From the NCBI GenBank assembly GCA_020635075.1, contig JACKAM010000001.1, positions 1,674,001 to 1,738,000 on the forward strand: a DNA stretch of 64,000 nt. The letters are read 5' to 3'. Position numbers and translations under genes: made by a program. The notes below the pieces were generated by a model. It was not told where the DNA came from. It saw nothing but the letters and a program-made list of their open reading frames with translations, and did not search any database. Source of the stretch: Pseudobdellovibrionaceae bacterium. Its GTDB lineage: Bacteria > Bdellovibrionota > Bdellovibrionia > Bdellovibrionales > UBA1609. Of this stretch, positions 7,733 to 15,945 are shown in pieces (within the stretch, counting starts at the first letter, position 1; each line of letters begins with the position of its first letter).

Positions 7733-9538
7733 ATGGCAAGGGAATGGGAGTTTTATTGGATTCGGTTATCCTTGTACCTTGGCCTTCCCGCACTCGCCTT
7801 GGCCTGGGCCCTCAGCGCTCCAGCGCAGACAGATCTCCCCAAAGTCGTCGGAATGGACTACTTGCCACAAAAGTCCCTCAGGAGTGAGGGAGCAGAAGAT
7901 CTTAGCAAGATTGGAAATTTTCAAGATTATCCTCAACACCGAGTCACCAAATGGGCTCCAACCGGAGCTCAAACTGTTCCCATCGCCCGCGACTGCCATC
8001 CTCGTCAGTTCGAAGAAGAGTATCTGGCCCTGCGCGGAAGTGAGAACCAAAAGCTTGAGCTTCTGCGCAACTATTTTGATCGCTGTGGGGGCCATCTGTC
8101 CCGAGACGCCGATAGTGGCCTCAAAGCCCTTTTGAAAATGGACAAGGTACAATACAGAATCTTTGAGAATCCCCAAATTCAGCCGATCCGTCTCACATTT
8201 TCCAATGGCGAAGCATCTACAGGATTTCTTGGCCTCAAGGCAGATGGTCGGAGTCGCCCCTTTGTTGTCATCCGCTGCGGCCTTGCCTGTGAAGCGGGAA
8301 ACACTCCCCTGGTGAGAGCATTGGTGTCCCATCTTTTTGATGAAAGTCCGTTTCATATTATGGTTCTGGCCAGCCACTCCTCGGCCACCAACGCCAGGGA
8401 AAACCAACGATGGGTCCACGGGGGACATTACGAAGGGCAGGAAATGCTCGAAGTGGGCAAGTGGATTCGCTTTGTCTCCCCCTTTCGCCACCTGGTTGGT
8501 AGTCTACACATGGTCGGAGTTGGTCTTGGCGGACACGGGGCTCTCTACACAGCCCTTTACAATGACTACAATCCCATCAACGACGACATTAAGGTCTTTC
8601 ACAGTGTCATCGCTTATTGCCCCGCCATCAATCTTGAGCAAAGTATGAAGGATATAATCGAAGGCCGGAGCCTAATGGCCGCTTACTTCCGCCAACGGAT
8701 TTGGCGGACAGCAAAGGAAATCTATCCCGATGTGCCAGATCTTCAAGACCTCATTGATCCAAACCTTCCTCCACCGACCGGCGCACGTATGATGGAAATC
8801 ATGGGAATTTCATCTGCACGATTTCAAAGCCGCCTCCCTGAAGGGTTGGCTCTTTTTCCATTTAGGGATAAGCCAGTCACCAATCCTTCGGACTTCTGGT
8901 CCCTCAATCAATTTATTAATCAGTCGGACGGGGTTCTCACTCCTACCCTGGTTTGGAACGCAAAGGATGACTCGCTCATTGATTTCGCCCGCAACGGTCA
9001 GGCGCTTGTTGACAAGCATCCTGAGGCTCAAAAGGGCCGGCTGATGATTCTCAACACCGAAAAAGGCAATCACTGCGCTCAGAGTGTCGTCTACGGTTGG
9101 CAGGCCACCGCCACCATATTGCGTACCTTTATCCAGGATCACAGCCACGACTTCTTCATCAAGCGCCGGCGGATCACTTACCCCCTTGTCGTGGATCAAC
9201 CACAGTTGTCCCCCAATCAACAGCACATGCTTCAGGAATGGAAAGCGCAACAGGGAGAGGATTACTTTGAGATCAAATTTACTGTCTTCAACTCCGATCA
9301 CAACTGCCAAAGACCCGGGAAAAGTTCGGCCAGCTGCTATGAATCCAAAACCAAACTGGTGAGATTCGCTGACCTTCCCGTGCCCATTATGATCCCTCAG
9401 ACTGAAACTGAGGCAGAAATTCTCACTCGTTGGGCCAATTCTCGCTTGGAAATACACGGCGCATCTGGCCGTTTAATCGAAAGTAATGAGCCTGGAGAAA
9501 AATTGGTCTATATTAGTGACATCTCTGAACCCCTCTAA
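7733..9538 (+). CDS. Exported alpha/beta-hydrolase-like protein lacking the nucleophile serine
   Basis: 601 residues, with an N-terminal hydrophobic segment (about residues 9-31) acting as a signal or anchor. The middle matches YheT-type alpha/beta hydrolases: VVIRCGLACEAGN at the oxyanion strand, then GVGLGGHG where the family has G-(F/Y)-S-L-G-G. The nucleophile position, near residue 264, is Gly. The acid (WNAKDDSLIDF) and base (GNHCAQ) regions remain recognisable. The enzyme is thus probably inactive as a classical esterase or has a binding role. The C-terminal ~120 residues are unassigned. GGGGGAGC precedes the ATG, and the nitrobindin-like gene follows after 20 bases, suggesting an operon. 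Confidence 0.75.
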   Translation: MAREWEFYWIRLSLYLGLPALALAWALSAPAQTDLPKVVGMDYLPQKSLRSEGAEDLSKIGNFQDYPQHRVTKWAPTGAQTVPIARDCHPRQFEEEYLALRGSENQKLELLRNYFDRCGGHLSRDADSGLKALLKMDKVQYRIFENPQIQPIRLTFSNGEASTGFLGLKADGRSRPFVVIRCGLACEAGNTPLVRALVSHLFDESPFHIMVLASHSSATNARENQRWVHGGHYEGQEMLEVGKWIRFVSPFRHLVGSLHMVGVGLGGHGALYTALYNDYNPINDDIKVFHSVIAYCPAINLEQSMKDIIEGRSLMAAYFRQRIWRTAKEIYPDVPDLQDLIDPNLPPPTGARMMEIMGISSARFQSRLPEGLALFPFRDKPVTNPSDFWSLNQFINQSDGVLTPTLVWNAKDDSLIDFARNGQALVDKHPEAQKGRLMILNTEKGNHCAQSVVYGWQATATILRTFIQDHSHDFFIKRRRITYPLVVDQPQLSPNQQHMLQEWKAQQGEDYFEIKFTVFNSDHNCQRPGKSSASCYESKTKLVRFADLPVPIMIPQTETEAEILTRWANSRLEIHGASGRLIESNEPGEKLVYISDISEPL

Positions 9539-9558
9539 GGAAATGAAAGGGACTTGCG

Positions 9559-10134
9559 ATGCTCACTCATGATGAAATCATCTCCAAATTAGGCCCCCTG
9601 GCCCGCCTCGCTGGAGTCTGGGAAGGAGAAAGTGGGCACGATACGGCCCCTTCGGATGACCGGGGCACGGAAGTGAATCACTATTTCGAGAAAATGACCT
9701 TTGAGCCTTTTGGACCCGTCGACAACCACGAGCAACAATTGTTTGGCCTCCGCTATTCAACAGTTGCCACCCGCATTGGCGAGACCGAACCCTTCCACGA
9801 GGAAACCGGCTATTGGCTATGGGATGCCCAAGCCAAACAGGTCATGCGGTGCTTTTTGGTGCCTCGCGGAGTTAGTGTTATTGCTGGTGGCACGGTGGAA
9901 CCTACCGCCCGGGAGTTTACCTTGACAGCCAAGCTGGGCTCACCCACCTATGGAATCTGCTCCAATCCTTTTTTGGATCGAGAGTTCCAAACCGTGGCCT
10001 ACATCTTAATGGTTAAGGTTCTCGATTCCGGTGAATTGCTCTATGAACAGGACACCCAAATCAAGGTCAAGGGCAAACCTGACATCTTCCACCACATTGA
10101 CAAAAATGCCCTGAGAAAAACCGGCCTGCTATAG
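9559..10134 (+). CDS. Nitrobindin-like haem-binding beta-barrel protein
   Basis: 191 residues. LGPLARLAGVWEGESG near the N-terminus is the signature of the nitrobindin/THAP4-like (FABP-fold) family, and the remaining strands (HEETGYWLWDAQAKQVMRCF, REFTLTAKLGS) fit the ten-stranded barrel. Family members bind haem and react with nitric oxide or peroxynitrite. The usual proximal His near the C-terminus may be in IFHHIDKNAL, which I infer only by position. It follows the alpha/beta-hydrolase gene by 20 bases, likely in one transcript, and faces the cNMP regulator gene across the family-3 palindromes. Confidence 0.8.
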   Translation: MLTHDEIISKLGPLARLAGVWEGESGHDTAPSDDRGTEVNHYFEKMTFEPFGPVDNHEQQLFGLRYSTVATRIGETEPFHEETGYWLWDAQAKQVMRCFLVPRGVSVIAGGTVEPTAREFTLTAKLGSPTYGICSNPFLDREFQTVAYILMVKVLDSGELLYEQDTQIKVKGKPDIFHHIDKNALRKTGLL

Positions 10135-10179
10135 TCGCCCTCCCAAAAGCGAGCAGAGACTCATGGACAGGCCAACTAT

Positions 10180-10290
10180 CGCAGCAGATGGCCCCTTTTC
10201 ATCTTCACTAGAGTCCGGACCGATCAAAAGGGGTCAAATGCAAGGCGGCTTGGGCCCAAACGAGCGCCCGTTTAGCTTTTGCAGATTCCG
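10180..10290. repeat. Degenerate or truncated copies of the family-3 palindrome
   Basis: GCAGATGGCCCCTTTTCA (about 10184-10201) resembles the right end of the full element at 10288-10414 without its left half. CAAAAGGGGTCAAATGCAAGG (part, about 10225-10245) and GCAGATTCCGGGTTGG (about 10281-10296) resemble a left and a right end of another decayed copy. Together with the full copy they fill the gap between the nitrobindin stop and the cNMP regulator stop. The frame crossing this region on the plus strand is not a gene. Confidence 0.5.
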
Positions 10291-10414
10291 GGTTGGTCAA
10301 AAAGGTCCAGATGCGAGGCTGAGGCCACTTGTCGAATGGAGGCGTACTTACTGGTACGTTGGAATGAGACAGGTGGCCGATAACGATGCAGATGGGCCTT
10401 TTTCACCAGCCCGG
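10288..10414. repeat. Family-3 palindromic element ending at a stop codon
   Basis: The outer arms CCGGGTTGGTCAAAAAGG and CCTTTTTCACCAGCCCGG pair with few mismatches. Inside them GGCCACTTGTC pairs with GACAGGTGGCC, and GCGTAC with GTACGT around the tip. A-runs and T-runs flank the stem on both sides, so it can end transcription from either strand. Its right end is directly adjacent to the stop codon (10415-10417) of the cNMP regulator gene. It recalls a type of intergenic repeat (GCGTACTT...GTACGT, GATGGGCCTTTTTCA) that I remember from many proteobacteria, not checked. Confidence 0.75.
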
Positions 10415-12226
10415 CTATTCTTGGAAGAGATGGAAGGAAGGATGCTTATCCCCCTGCGCCTTCGGATCCACATTGAACAGCGCAATCACCTCAGTCTTAG
10501 ACCCAGGACGGATATTAAAGACTGTTAGATCAGCGTTCTCAATGATCTGATGGATGCCCCGCCCGGCACCACCTTTACTGGCATCTTCGTCGTGGCCACC
10601 CTCAGCTCCGCCGTAGCACTTTTCGAGATAATTGAGAATGGTCAAACCTGAGAGTGCACCGTTGGGATCGGAAACTGAAACTGCCATGAGCATGCCATCG
10701 GTGGCATATTGCAGACGACCGATATGGGCCGAGTCCAAAATGACCAATTCGTTGCGCGAAATGTGGTTGTACATGGACTTGCCGTCCTGATCGACAGGAG
10801 CATCATAAATGGCGTTCATCAGCAGCTCTTCAGAGACTGTGCGCATTCTTTCACGAATCGTAGAGCGAATGCCTAGACCACTGAAGTACTCATCCATTTG
10901 ATCAATCAGCTTACCGCGCTCGTCACTGCGAATGATGGGAGCTGACTTAATATCCACACCCCAAGCTAAATATTTGGACAGACCAAAAATGTCTCCCCCA
11001 GCCAGCTTGGCAACGGATGTTACAATATTCTTAATGGTAAAAGTCCGGTCATTTTCGTCGCGAGAGATAATATGAGGCAAGAAGTCATGCTTTTTGAGAA
11101 CCGGCAGATACTCCGGGATATAGGCTGAGGTCATAAAAACAAAGTGGCAGCTCGGATTTGCCTTTTGGGCCAAAGCCACGAGCTCCAGCATTTCTGCCGG
11201 AATAAAGGCAATGTCAACCGGGTGCTCAGCCACCAGCTTTTTGCCTTCTTCCAAATCTGAGACAATATCTAGTTCGACGCCAGTTCCACCAAGGGCCATT
11301 TTGGCGGTGATCTGCTGTTTTTTGTTGGGTTCAGCGAGCAAAACTCTTTTGCTCTTCATAGCCTGTTCTGTTGAATAAAGAGAAGTCACAGGCTCAAGAA
11401 GTTCAAGAACATCGTTCACTTCACCAATGGCTGACTGGACCATTTCTTTCTGATGGCCCCCGCTGGACTGCTGCTCAATTTGCATCAAGGTCATTTGCAG
11501 AGGGACCAGGAAGTTCTTGTAGAGATCTTCAAGCTTTTTAAAGGTCAAGGTTCTGGTACTGTAAAGTTCTTCCAGCTTTTTGTGGCTGGCAACCAGCTCG
11601 GCGTTTTGCTGTTCGAGTTTTGCATGAGACTTCACCAGATCTTCTGTGCGCTTTTGTAGGTCTGCTGTGCGCTCTCTGACCTTTTCTTCCAAATCCCGGT
11701 TGATCTCTTTGAGTTCTTCCTGGGCTTCGGTCAACTTATTAGTCAGATCCTCAAAATACTTGGCTTTTTGATTGGTGACCCGCAGTTTTTCAGTCAAATC
11801 GTGGGCGTACACCCGGTAAAGAGCGTGCTGAAATCCGTCTGAATCTGTACCTTCAAGGGTATTGAACTTATTGGCATTGATCACCAGCATCTCGACGGGA
11901 GCTTCTGCCTTAATAGTAGCACCCACCGGCTGACGGCTGATGACACTCATCTCACCAACTAGAGATCCCTTTTTATCCAAGGTGGCGACCACACCGCCAT
12001 CGACATAGACACCCAGTTTACCACTCAAAAGGAAATAGAGATCGTGATTGAGTTGGCCCTGCAAAAGAACTGAGGCCCCCTGAGGATAGGTGTAGTACTC
12101 AACATGGTCAGCCACTTGCTCCAGCAATTTCTCCGGGAAATGCTTGAAAAAGGGAAACTCCAACAGGGATTCCACAATCGTCTTACGATCCAATGCGGTT
12201 TCTCTTTTTTGTGCTGCCTGACTCAT
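10415..12226 (-). CDS. cNMP-binding / coiled-coil / pseudo-receiver / HATPase regulator
   Basis: About 603 residues. I start at ATG 12226 (AGGTGGG just upstream) rather than GTG 12232. Residues ~20-140 are a cyclic-nucleotide-binding domain (LLSGKLGVYVDGG, KGSLVGEMSVISRQPVGAT). Residues ~145-250 are a long coiled coil rich in KLEEL and ERTADLQKR. Residues ~295-410 look like a receiver, but the phospho-Asp position reads Pro (DIAFIPAEM), so it is a pseudo-receiver. The C-terminus has N- and G-box-like motifs (EELLMNAIYDAP, GGAGRGIHQI) of an RsbW-type ATPase. It probably links cyclic-nucleotide binding to kinase or anti-sigma output. No His-kinase phosphoacceptor domain was seen. Confidence 0.75.
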   Translation of the reverse strand: MSQAAQKRETALDRKTIVESLLEFPFFKHFPEKLLEQVADHVEYYTYPQGASVLLQGQLNHDLYFLLSGKLGVYVDGGVVATLDKKGSLVGEMSVISRQPVGATIKAEAPVEMLVINANKFNTLEGTDSDGFQHALYRVYAHDLTEKLRVTNQKAKYFEDLTNKLTEAQEELKEINRDLEEKVRERTADLQKRTEDLVKSHAKLEQQNAELVASHKKLEELYSTRTLTFKKLEDLYKNFLVPLQMTLMQIEQQSSGGHQKEMVQSAIGEVNDVLELLEPVTSLYSTEQAMKSKRVLLAEPNKKQQITAKMALGGTGVELDIVSDLEEGKKLVAEHPVDIAFIPAEMLELVALAQKANPSCHFVFMTSAYIPEYLPVLKKHDFLPHIISRDENDRTFTIKNIVTSVAKLAGGDIFGLSKYLAWGVDIKSAPIIRSDERGKLIDQMDEYFSGLGIRSTIRERMRTVSEELLMNAIYDAPVDQDGKSMYNHISRNELVILDSAHIGRLQYATDGMLMAVSVSDPNGALSGLTILNYLEKCYGGAEGGHDEDASKGGAGRGIHQIIENADLTVFNIRPGSKTEVIALFNVDPKAQGDKHPSFHLFQE

Positions 12227-12581
12227 TCCCACCTGCCCATATCATGGGTAACACTATACATTGTTAAGGAATCTTAAAGGGTATCGACATTTTCGCTAAG
12301 GTTATGAAGGCTAGTGTCCGGATTTGAAGCATCTAAAGAAAAACTTTTTTGGATTCAGAGCTGGTCTTGATAAAGGTCCCAGTATTCTGTCTCGATTTGA
12401 AATGGGATTCCCAGCGAAAGTCCATTGCCCGTTTGCGTTAGTCAGTTTTATTTGAAATTTCCGGCCTCGACCTAGACCTGGCCAGACTGCCCAAGACGAG
12501 GGGCAAACATTTACAATGGAATCTATATTATCAATCAAGTGATAACCGCTGAGAACCAATTGCGTCTATGGAGGTCATCGA
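12227..12581. other. Divergent intergenic region with a palindromic site
   Basis: 355 bases separate the cNMP regulator gene from the glutamylation operon. No gene is visible. The right side holds the AT-rich segment ATCTATATTATCAATC with a palindrome (listed separately) and GGAGG at 12570-12574, seven bases before the GTG start at 12582. Promoters for both divergent transcripts must lie here, but I could not place them securely. Confidence 0.5.
12528..12545. promoter_or_regulatory. Candidate operator TTATCA-N6-TGATAA
   Basis: A perfect 6-bp inverted repeat with a 6-base spacer, 37 bases before the start of the glutamine-synthetase-like gene and overlapping an AT-rich TATATTA segment that could be its -10 region. 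It is placed to control the four-gene operon. Confidence 0.4.
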
Positions 12582-13946
12582 GTGGAGTCCCCCAATCAAA
12601 ATCAGATCTTGGAAAAAGTCCGCCAGTCATCATCTCACAAAGTCAAAGTGGCCGTCACTGACATCGATGGCATTCTCCGGGGCAAATACATCCACAAGGA
12701 TAAGTTTTTTTCGGCAGTCGAAGGTGGCTTTGGCTTTTGCAATGTGGTGTTTGGCTGGGACATGGCAGACGTGGTTTACGATAACGCCCGTTACACGGGC
12801 TGGCACACCGGATACCCGGATGCCGAGGTGCGATTGGATCTCAACACCTATAGGGAAATCCCTTGGGACAACAAAACCCCATTCTTTCTCGGTCATTTTG
12901 TAGAGGATGAAAATCAGCCTCTCCTGATCTGCCCCCGGCAATTGCTCCGTTCCGTAATCAAAAGGTCTGAATCCAAAGGCTTTTTACCCATGGCTGGACT
13001 TGAGTTCGAATGGTTTAACTTTCGTGAGTCCCCTCAAAGCCTGGAGGACAAGGGGCATATTCAACCTGAGCCATTAACTCCTGGCATGTTTGGTTATTCG
13101 ATTTTACGGGCGGGATACGAGAGAGATTACTTCAATGCTTTGATGGACGAAATGGAGGAGTTCAGCGTTCCCTTAGAAGGACTGCATACGGAAACTGGTC
13201 CCGGTGTCTATGAAGCAGCGATTGCCGTAAGCGATGCCCTGACTGCCGCAGACCGAGCGGTGCTGTTCAAGTCAGGAACCAAAGAAATTGCTTACCGCTA
13301 TGGTATCATTCCTTCCTTTATGGCCAAGTGGAATGCCCAGCTTCCCGGATGTAGCGGTCATATCCATCAAAGCCTTTGGGAAATTGGTGACAAGAAGAAT
13401 TTATTCTATGACCCTAATGATCCGCTCAAGATGTCTAAGCTATTTAAGCACTACCTTGCTGGACAAATGCACTGTCTTCCGGCCATCCTTCCCATGTTGG
13501 CTCCTAACGTGAATTCCTATAAACGTTTGGTGGAAGGTCTGTGGGCTCCGACCAGAATCAATTGGGCCGTGGACAACCGAACGGCGGCGTTTAGAGTCAT
13601 CCCTGGAAGCCCCAAGTCCACTCGCTTGGAGACGCGCACTGCGGGCGCTGACATAAACCCTTACCTGGCCTTGGCCGCAGCCATTGCTTCAGGTCTTTAT
13701 GGGATTGAAAACGAACTGCCGCTGCAACCGGAAACCAAAGGCAATGGATATGCGGATGAGGGGGCCAAGCGTCTGCCCAATAATCTTTATAGGGCGACTG
13801 AAAAAATGGTCCGCTCGGAAATTGCCCGGGAGCTTTTTGGCGATGATTTTGTTGACCATTTCACAGCCACACGCCATTGGGAGTGGAGACAATATCAGAC
13901 TGCCGTGACCGATTGGGAATTGCGCCGTTACTTTGAAATCATTTGA
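12582..13946 (+). CDS. Glutamine-synthetase-family ligase (gamma-glutamyl-amine/amino-alcohol synthetase)
   Basis: 454 residues from GTG 12582, chosen for GGAGG seven bases upstream. Family landmarks are present: VAVTDIDGILRGKYI at the N-terminus, GLEFEWFNF and HTETGPGVYEAAI (metal-binding Glu residues), SGHIHQSLW (substrate/ATP His), WAPTRINWAVDNRTAAFRV and LETRTAGADINPYLALAA. These resemble PuuA/GlnA4-type enzymes that join glutamate to an amine using ATP, rather than housekeeping GlnA; the adenylylation-site Tyr region of GlnA is not evident. It leads a four-gene operon with an alcohol dehydrogenase, a gamma-glutamyl hydrolase and an aldehyde dehydrogenase. Substrate unknown: ethanolamine or another amino alcohol fits the neighbours better than putrescine. 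Confidence 0.85.
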   Translation: MESPNQNQILEKVRQSSSHKVKVAVTDIDGILRGKYIHKDKFFSAVEGGFGFCNVVFGWDMADVVYDNARYTGWHTGYPDAEVRLDLNTYREIPWDNKTPFFLGHFVEDENQPLLICPRQLLRSVIKRSESKGFLPMAGLEFEWFNFRESPQSLEDKGHIQPEPLTPGMFGYSILRAGYERDYFNALMDEMEEFSVPLEGLHTETGPGVYEAAIAVSDALTAADRAVLFKSGTKEIAYRYGIIPSFMAKWNAQLPGCSGHIHQSLWEIGDKKNLFYDPNDPLKMSKLFKHYLAGQMHCLPAILPMLAPNVNSYKRLVEGLWAPTRINWAVDNRTAAFRVIPGSPKSTRLETRTAGADINPYLALAAAIASGLYGIENELPLQPETKGNGYADEGAKRLPNNLYRATEKMVRSEIARELFGDDFVDHFTATRHWEWRQYQTAVTDWELRRYFEII

Positions 13947-13967
13947 TCCCTTTGGGATGGAGAGAAT

Positions 13968-15158
13968 ATGACTGGAGCAGAAGCCATTAGCCATTTTAAC
14001 TACCCAACCCGTATTCACTATGGTACAGGCGCCCGCCGCCAGGTGGCCCCCTGCCTGCAAGAGAACAAATGGAAGCAAGCTTTGATTGTGACTGACCGGG
14101 GTGTTGTGGAACTCCCCTTTATGACTGAGTTCAAAGGAAATCTGGAACAGTCAGGTCTCAAAGCGGAAATCTTCTCTGAAATCTGGGGGAATCCGGTCAA
14201 GTCTCAGGTGACGGCGGGAGTGGCCGCCTTCAAGAACTGTAAGGCTGAGGTCATCATTGCCGTTGGCGGAGGGGCCGCTCTCGATGTGGCAAAGGCCATT
14301 GCCCTGATGATCCATCATCCTGGAGATTTATTTGACTATGAGGACGGTAAACCCAATGCCCTGCCCATTAACCAAGCCATCCCGCCAATCATCGCTATTC
14401 CGACGACTGCGGGAACAGGATCGGAGGTGGGGCGAGCGGCAGTTGTCAGTGATGACGTGAGCAAAGTGAAAAAGATCATTTTTGATCCCAAGCTTCTCCC
14501 CTGCCAGGTGTTTGTTGATCCGGAACTGACCCTGTCCCTCCCTGCATCAGTGACGGCGACCACGGGTATGGATGCCCTCACCCACCTGATTGAAGCCTTT
14601 TTAGCTGTGGGTTTTCACCCGATGGCCGATGGGATTGCGCTTGAGGGCATTCGGCTCTGTGCGGAAAACCTGGCCAAGTGCGTGGCCATGGCTAAAAACC
14701 CACCCGACAACCGGGAGGAGTACCTCCACGTCCGTGGAATGATGATGAATGCCGCCTATATGGGTGCCGTAGCCTTTCAAAAAGGATTGGGGGTCACCCA
14801 CTCCTGTGCCCATGCCTTGAGTACGGTGTGCGACACTCATCACGGCATGGCCAACGCCGTTCTTCTCCCTTACACCATGAAATACAACAGCAAGGCCGTG
14901 CCGGATCGCTTTGTGCGCATGGCCCAGGCGGCGGGATTGCACCCTGCCACTCCGGAAGCCTTTATCAAATGGACCATGGACCTGCGCAAACAGACGGACA
15001 TTCCTCACACCCTCAAGGAGATTGGAGTTCGCGAAGAACATCTCAATAACTTAGTGGAGGTTGCCCTTCAAGATGGCTGTCATCAGCTCAATCCATGCGC
15101 AGTGAGTGAAGAGGATTTCCGTGAAATCTTTCAGGCGGCCTTTGAAGGAAGGGTCTGA
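13968..15158 (+). CDS. Iron-containing alcohol dehydrogenase
   Basis: 396 residues of the group III (Fe) alcohol dehydrogenase family. The NAD-binding segment IAVGGGAALDVAKAIAL, the signature PTTAGTGSEVGRAAV and the metal site are all present: GMDALTHLIEAFLA provides Asp/His, and HSCAHALSTVCDTHHGMANA provides two His ligands. The likely role here is to oxidise the alcohol end of the gamma-glutamylated substrate made by the upstream ligase. It starts 21 bases after the ligase stop with GGAGAG upstream, and its TGA overlaps the next ATG by one base (TGATG), so it is coupled to the hydrolase gene. Confidence 0.92.
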   Translation: MTGAEAISHFNYPTRIHYGTGARRQVAPCLQENKWKQALIVTDRGVVELPFMTEFKGNLEQSGLKAEIFSEIWGNPVKSQVTAGVAAFKNCKAEVIIAVGGGAALDVAKAIALMIHHPGDLFDYEDGKPNALPINQAIPPIIAIPTTAGTGSEVGRAAVVSDDVSKVKKIIFDPKLLPCQVFVDPELTLSLPASVTATTGMDALTHLIEAFLAVGFHPMADGIALEGIRLCAENLAKCVAMAKNPPDNREEYLHVRGMMMNAAYMGAVAFQKGLGVTHSCAHALSTVCDTHHGMANAVLLPYTMKYNSKAVPDRFVRMAQAAGLHPATPEAFIKWTMDLRKQTDIPHTLKEIGVREEHLNNLVEVALQDGCHQLNPCAVSEEDFREIFQAAFEGRV

Positions 15159-15922
15159 TGTTAAAAGTCGGCATTAGTGCCTGTTTTTTTCACCCCGATC
15201 CCGCTCGGGCCACGTTTAGCAAAAAAACTTTGCTTTATTTCGAACAATCCATGGCCCATTGGGTCCTCAACCACGGGGCCTATCCAATTCTTTTGCCCAC
15301 TGAAAGTGACAAGGCCGATGTGGCCCAGATTATGTCCTTTGTGGACGGCCTTCTTTTGCATGGAGGGGCGGACGTGGCACCCGAATCCTATGGGGAAAAG
15401 GCCTTCAGCGAACGATGGCCGGGAGACCGAATTCGCGACCAGTATGAAATCAAGCTCTATCAGGAAGCACGACGCCAGGGAAAACCTGTACTAGGGATTT
15501 GCCGAGGTCTCCAAGTCATCAATGTGGCAGAAGGCGGGACTTTGTTTCAGGACATCCAGACGCAAAATGAAAAGGCCCTGCAACATCGAGATGCGGATAA
15601 ATATGATGGCCTGTTTCACCAAGTAACGGTCGAAGCCGACTCCTGTTTGGCAGCCCTGTATGGCGAAAAGGGTGGAAAGGTCAATTCTGTCCACCACCAG
15701 GCGGTGAAAGATCTGGCTCCAACTCTGGTTGTCGAAGCCCGTTGCCCCGAAGATGACATCATTGAGGGCTTTCGCCACGAGAAAACCAAATGGGATGGGC
15801 CAAAGGAAGACTTTGTTCTAGCTGTTCAATGGCACCCAGAATTTATGCAGACATTAAATAATGAAACACTAAGTGAATCCAAACTGATGAGCGCATTTCT
15901 GCAAAAGCTTGGGGATCAATAG
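15158..15922 (+). CDS. Gamma-glutamyl hydrolase, PuuD-like (class I amidotransferase fold, peptidase C26)
   Basis: 254 residues with the catalytic triad in the expected order: nucleophile Cys in VLGICRGLQVINV, then His and Glu in AVQWHPEF. LLLHGGADVAPESYGE forms the oxyanion region, as in PuuD. PuuD frees GABA from gamma-glutamyl-GABA; here the equivalent step would release the glutamate carrier from the oxidised product. The start overlaps the stop of the dehydrogenase gene by one base, showing coupled translation, and the aldehyde dehydrogenase follows 23 bases later. Confidence 0.88.
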   Translation: MLKVGISACFFHPDPARATFSKKTLLYFEQSMAHWVLNHGAYPILLPTESDKADVAQIMSFVDGLLLHGGADVAPESYGEKAFSERWPGDRIRDQYEIKLYQEARRQGKPVLGICRGLQVINVAEGGTLFQDIQTQNEKALQHRDADKYDGLFHQVTVEADSCLAALYGEKGGKVNSVHHQAVKDLAPTLVVEARCPEDDIIEGFRHEKTKWDGPKEDFVLAVQWHPEFMQTLNNETLSESKLMSAFLQKLGDQ

Positions 15923-15945
15923 ACCTCAGGAAAGGATCTTTTCCA

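Noticed and set aside
10163..10528. 121-codon frame crossing the family-3 palindromes
   Set aside because: It overlaps the end of a clear minus-strand gene and reads through repeat arms.
13006..13016. GTTCGAAT-like string considered as a tRNA T-arm
   Set aside because: It lies inside the glutamine-synthetase-like gene; no cloverleaf partner stems are present.
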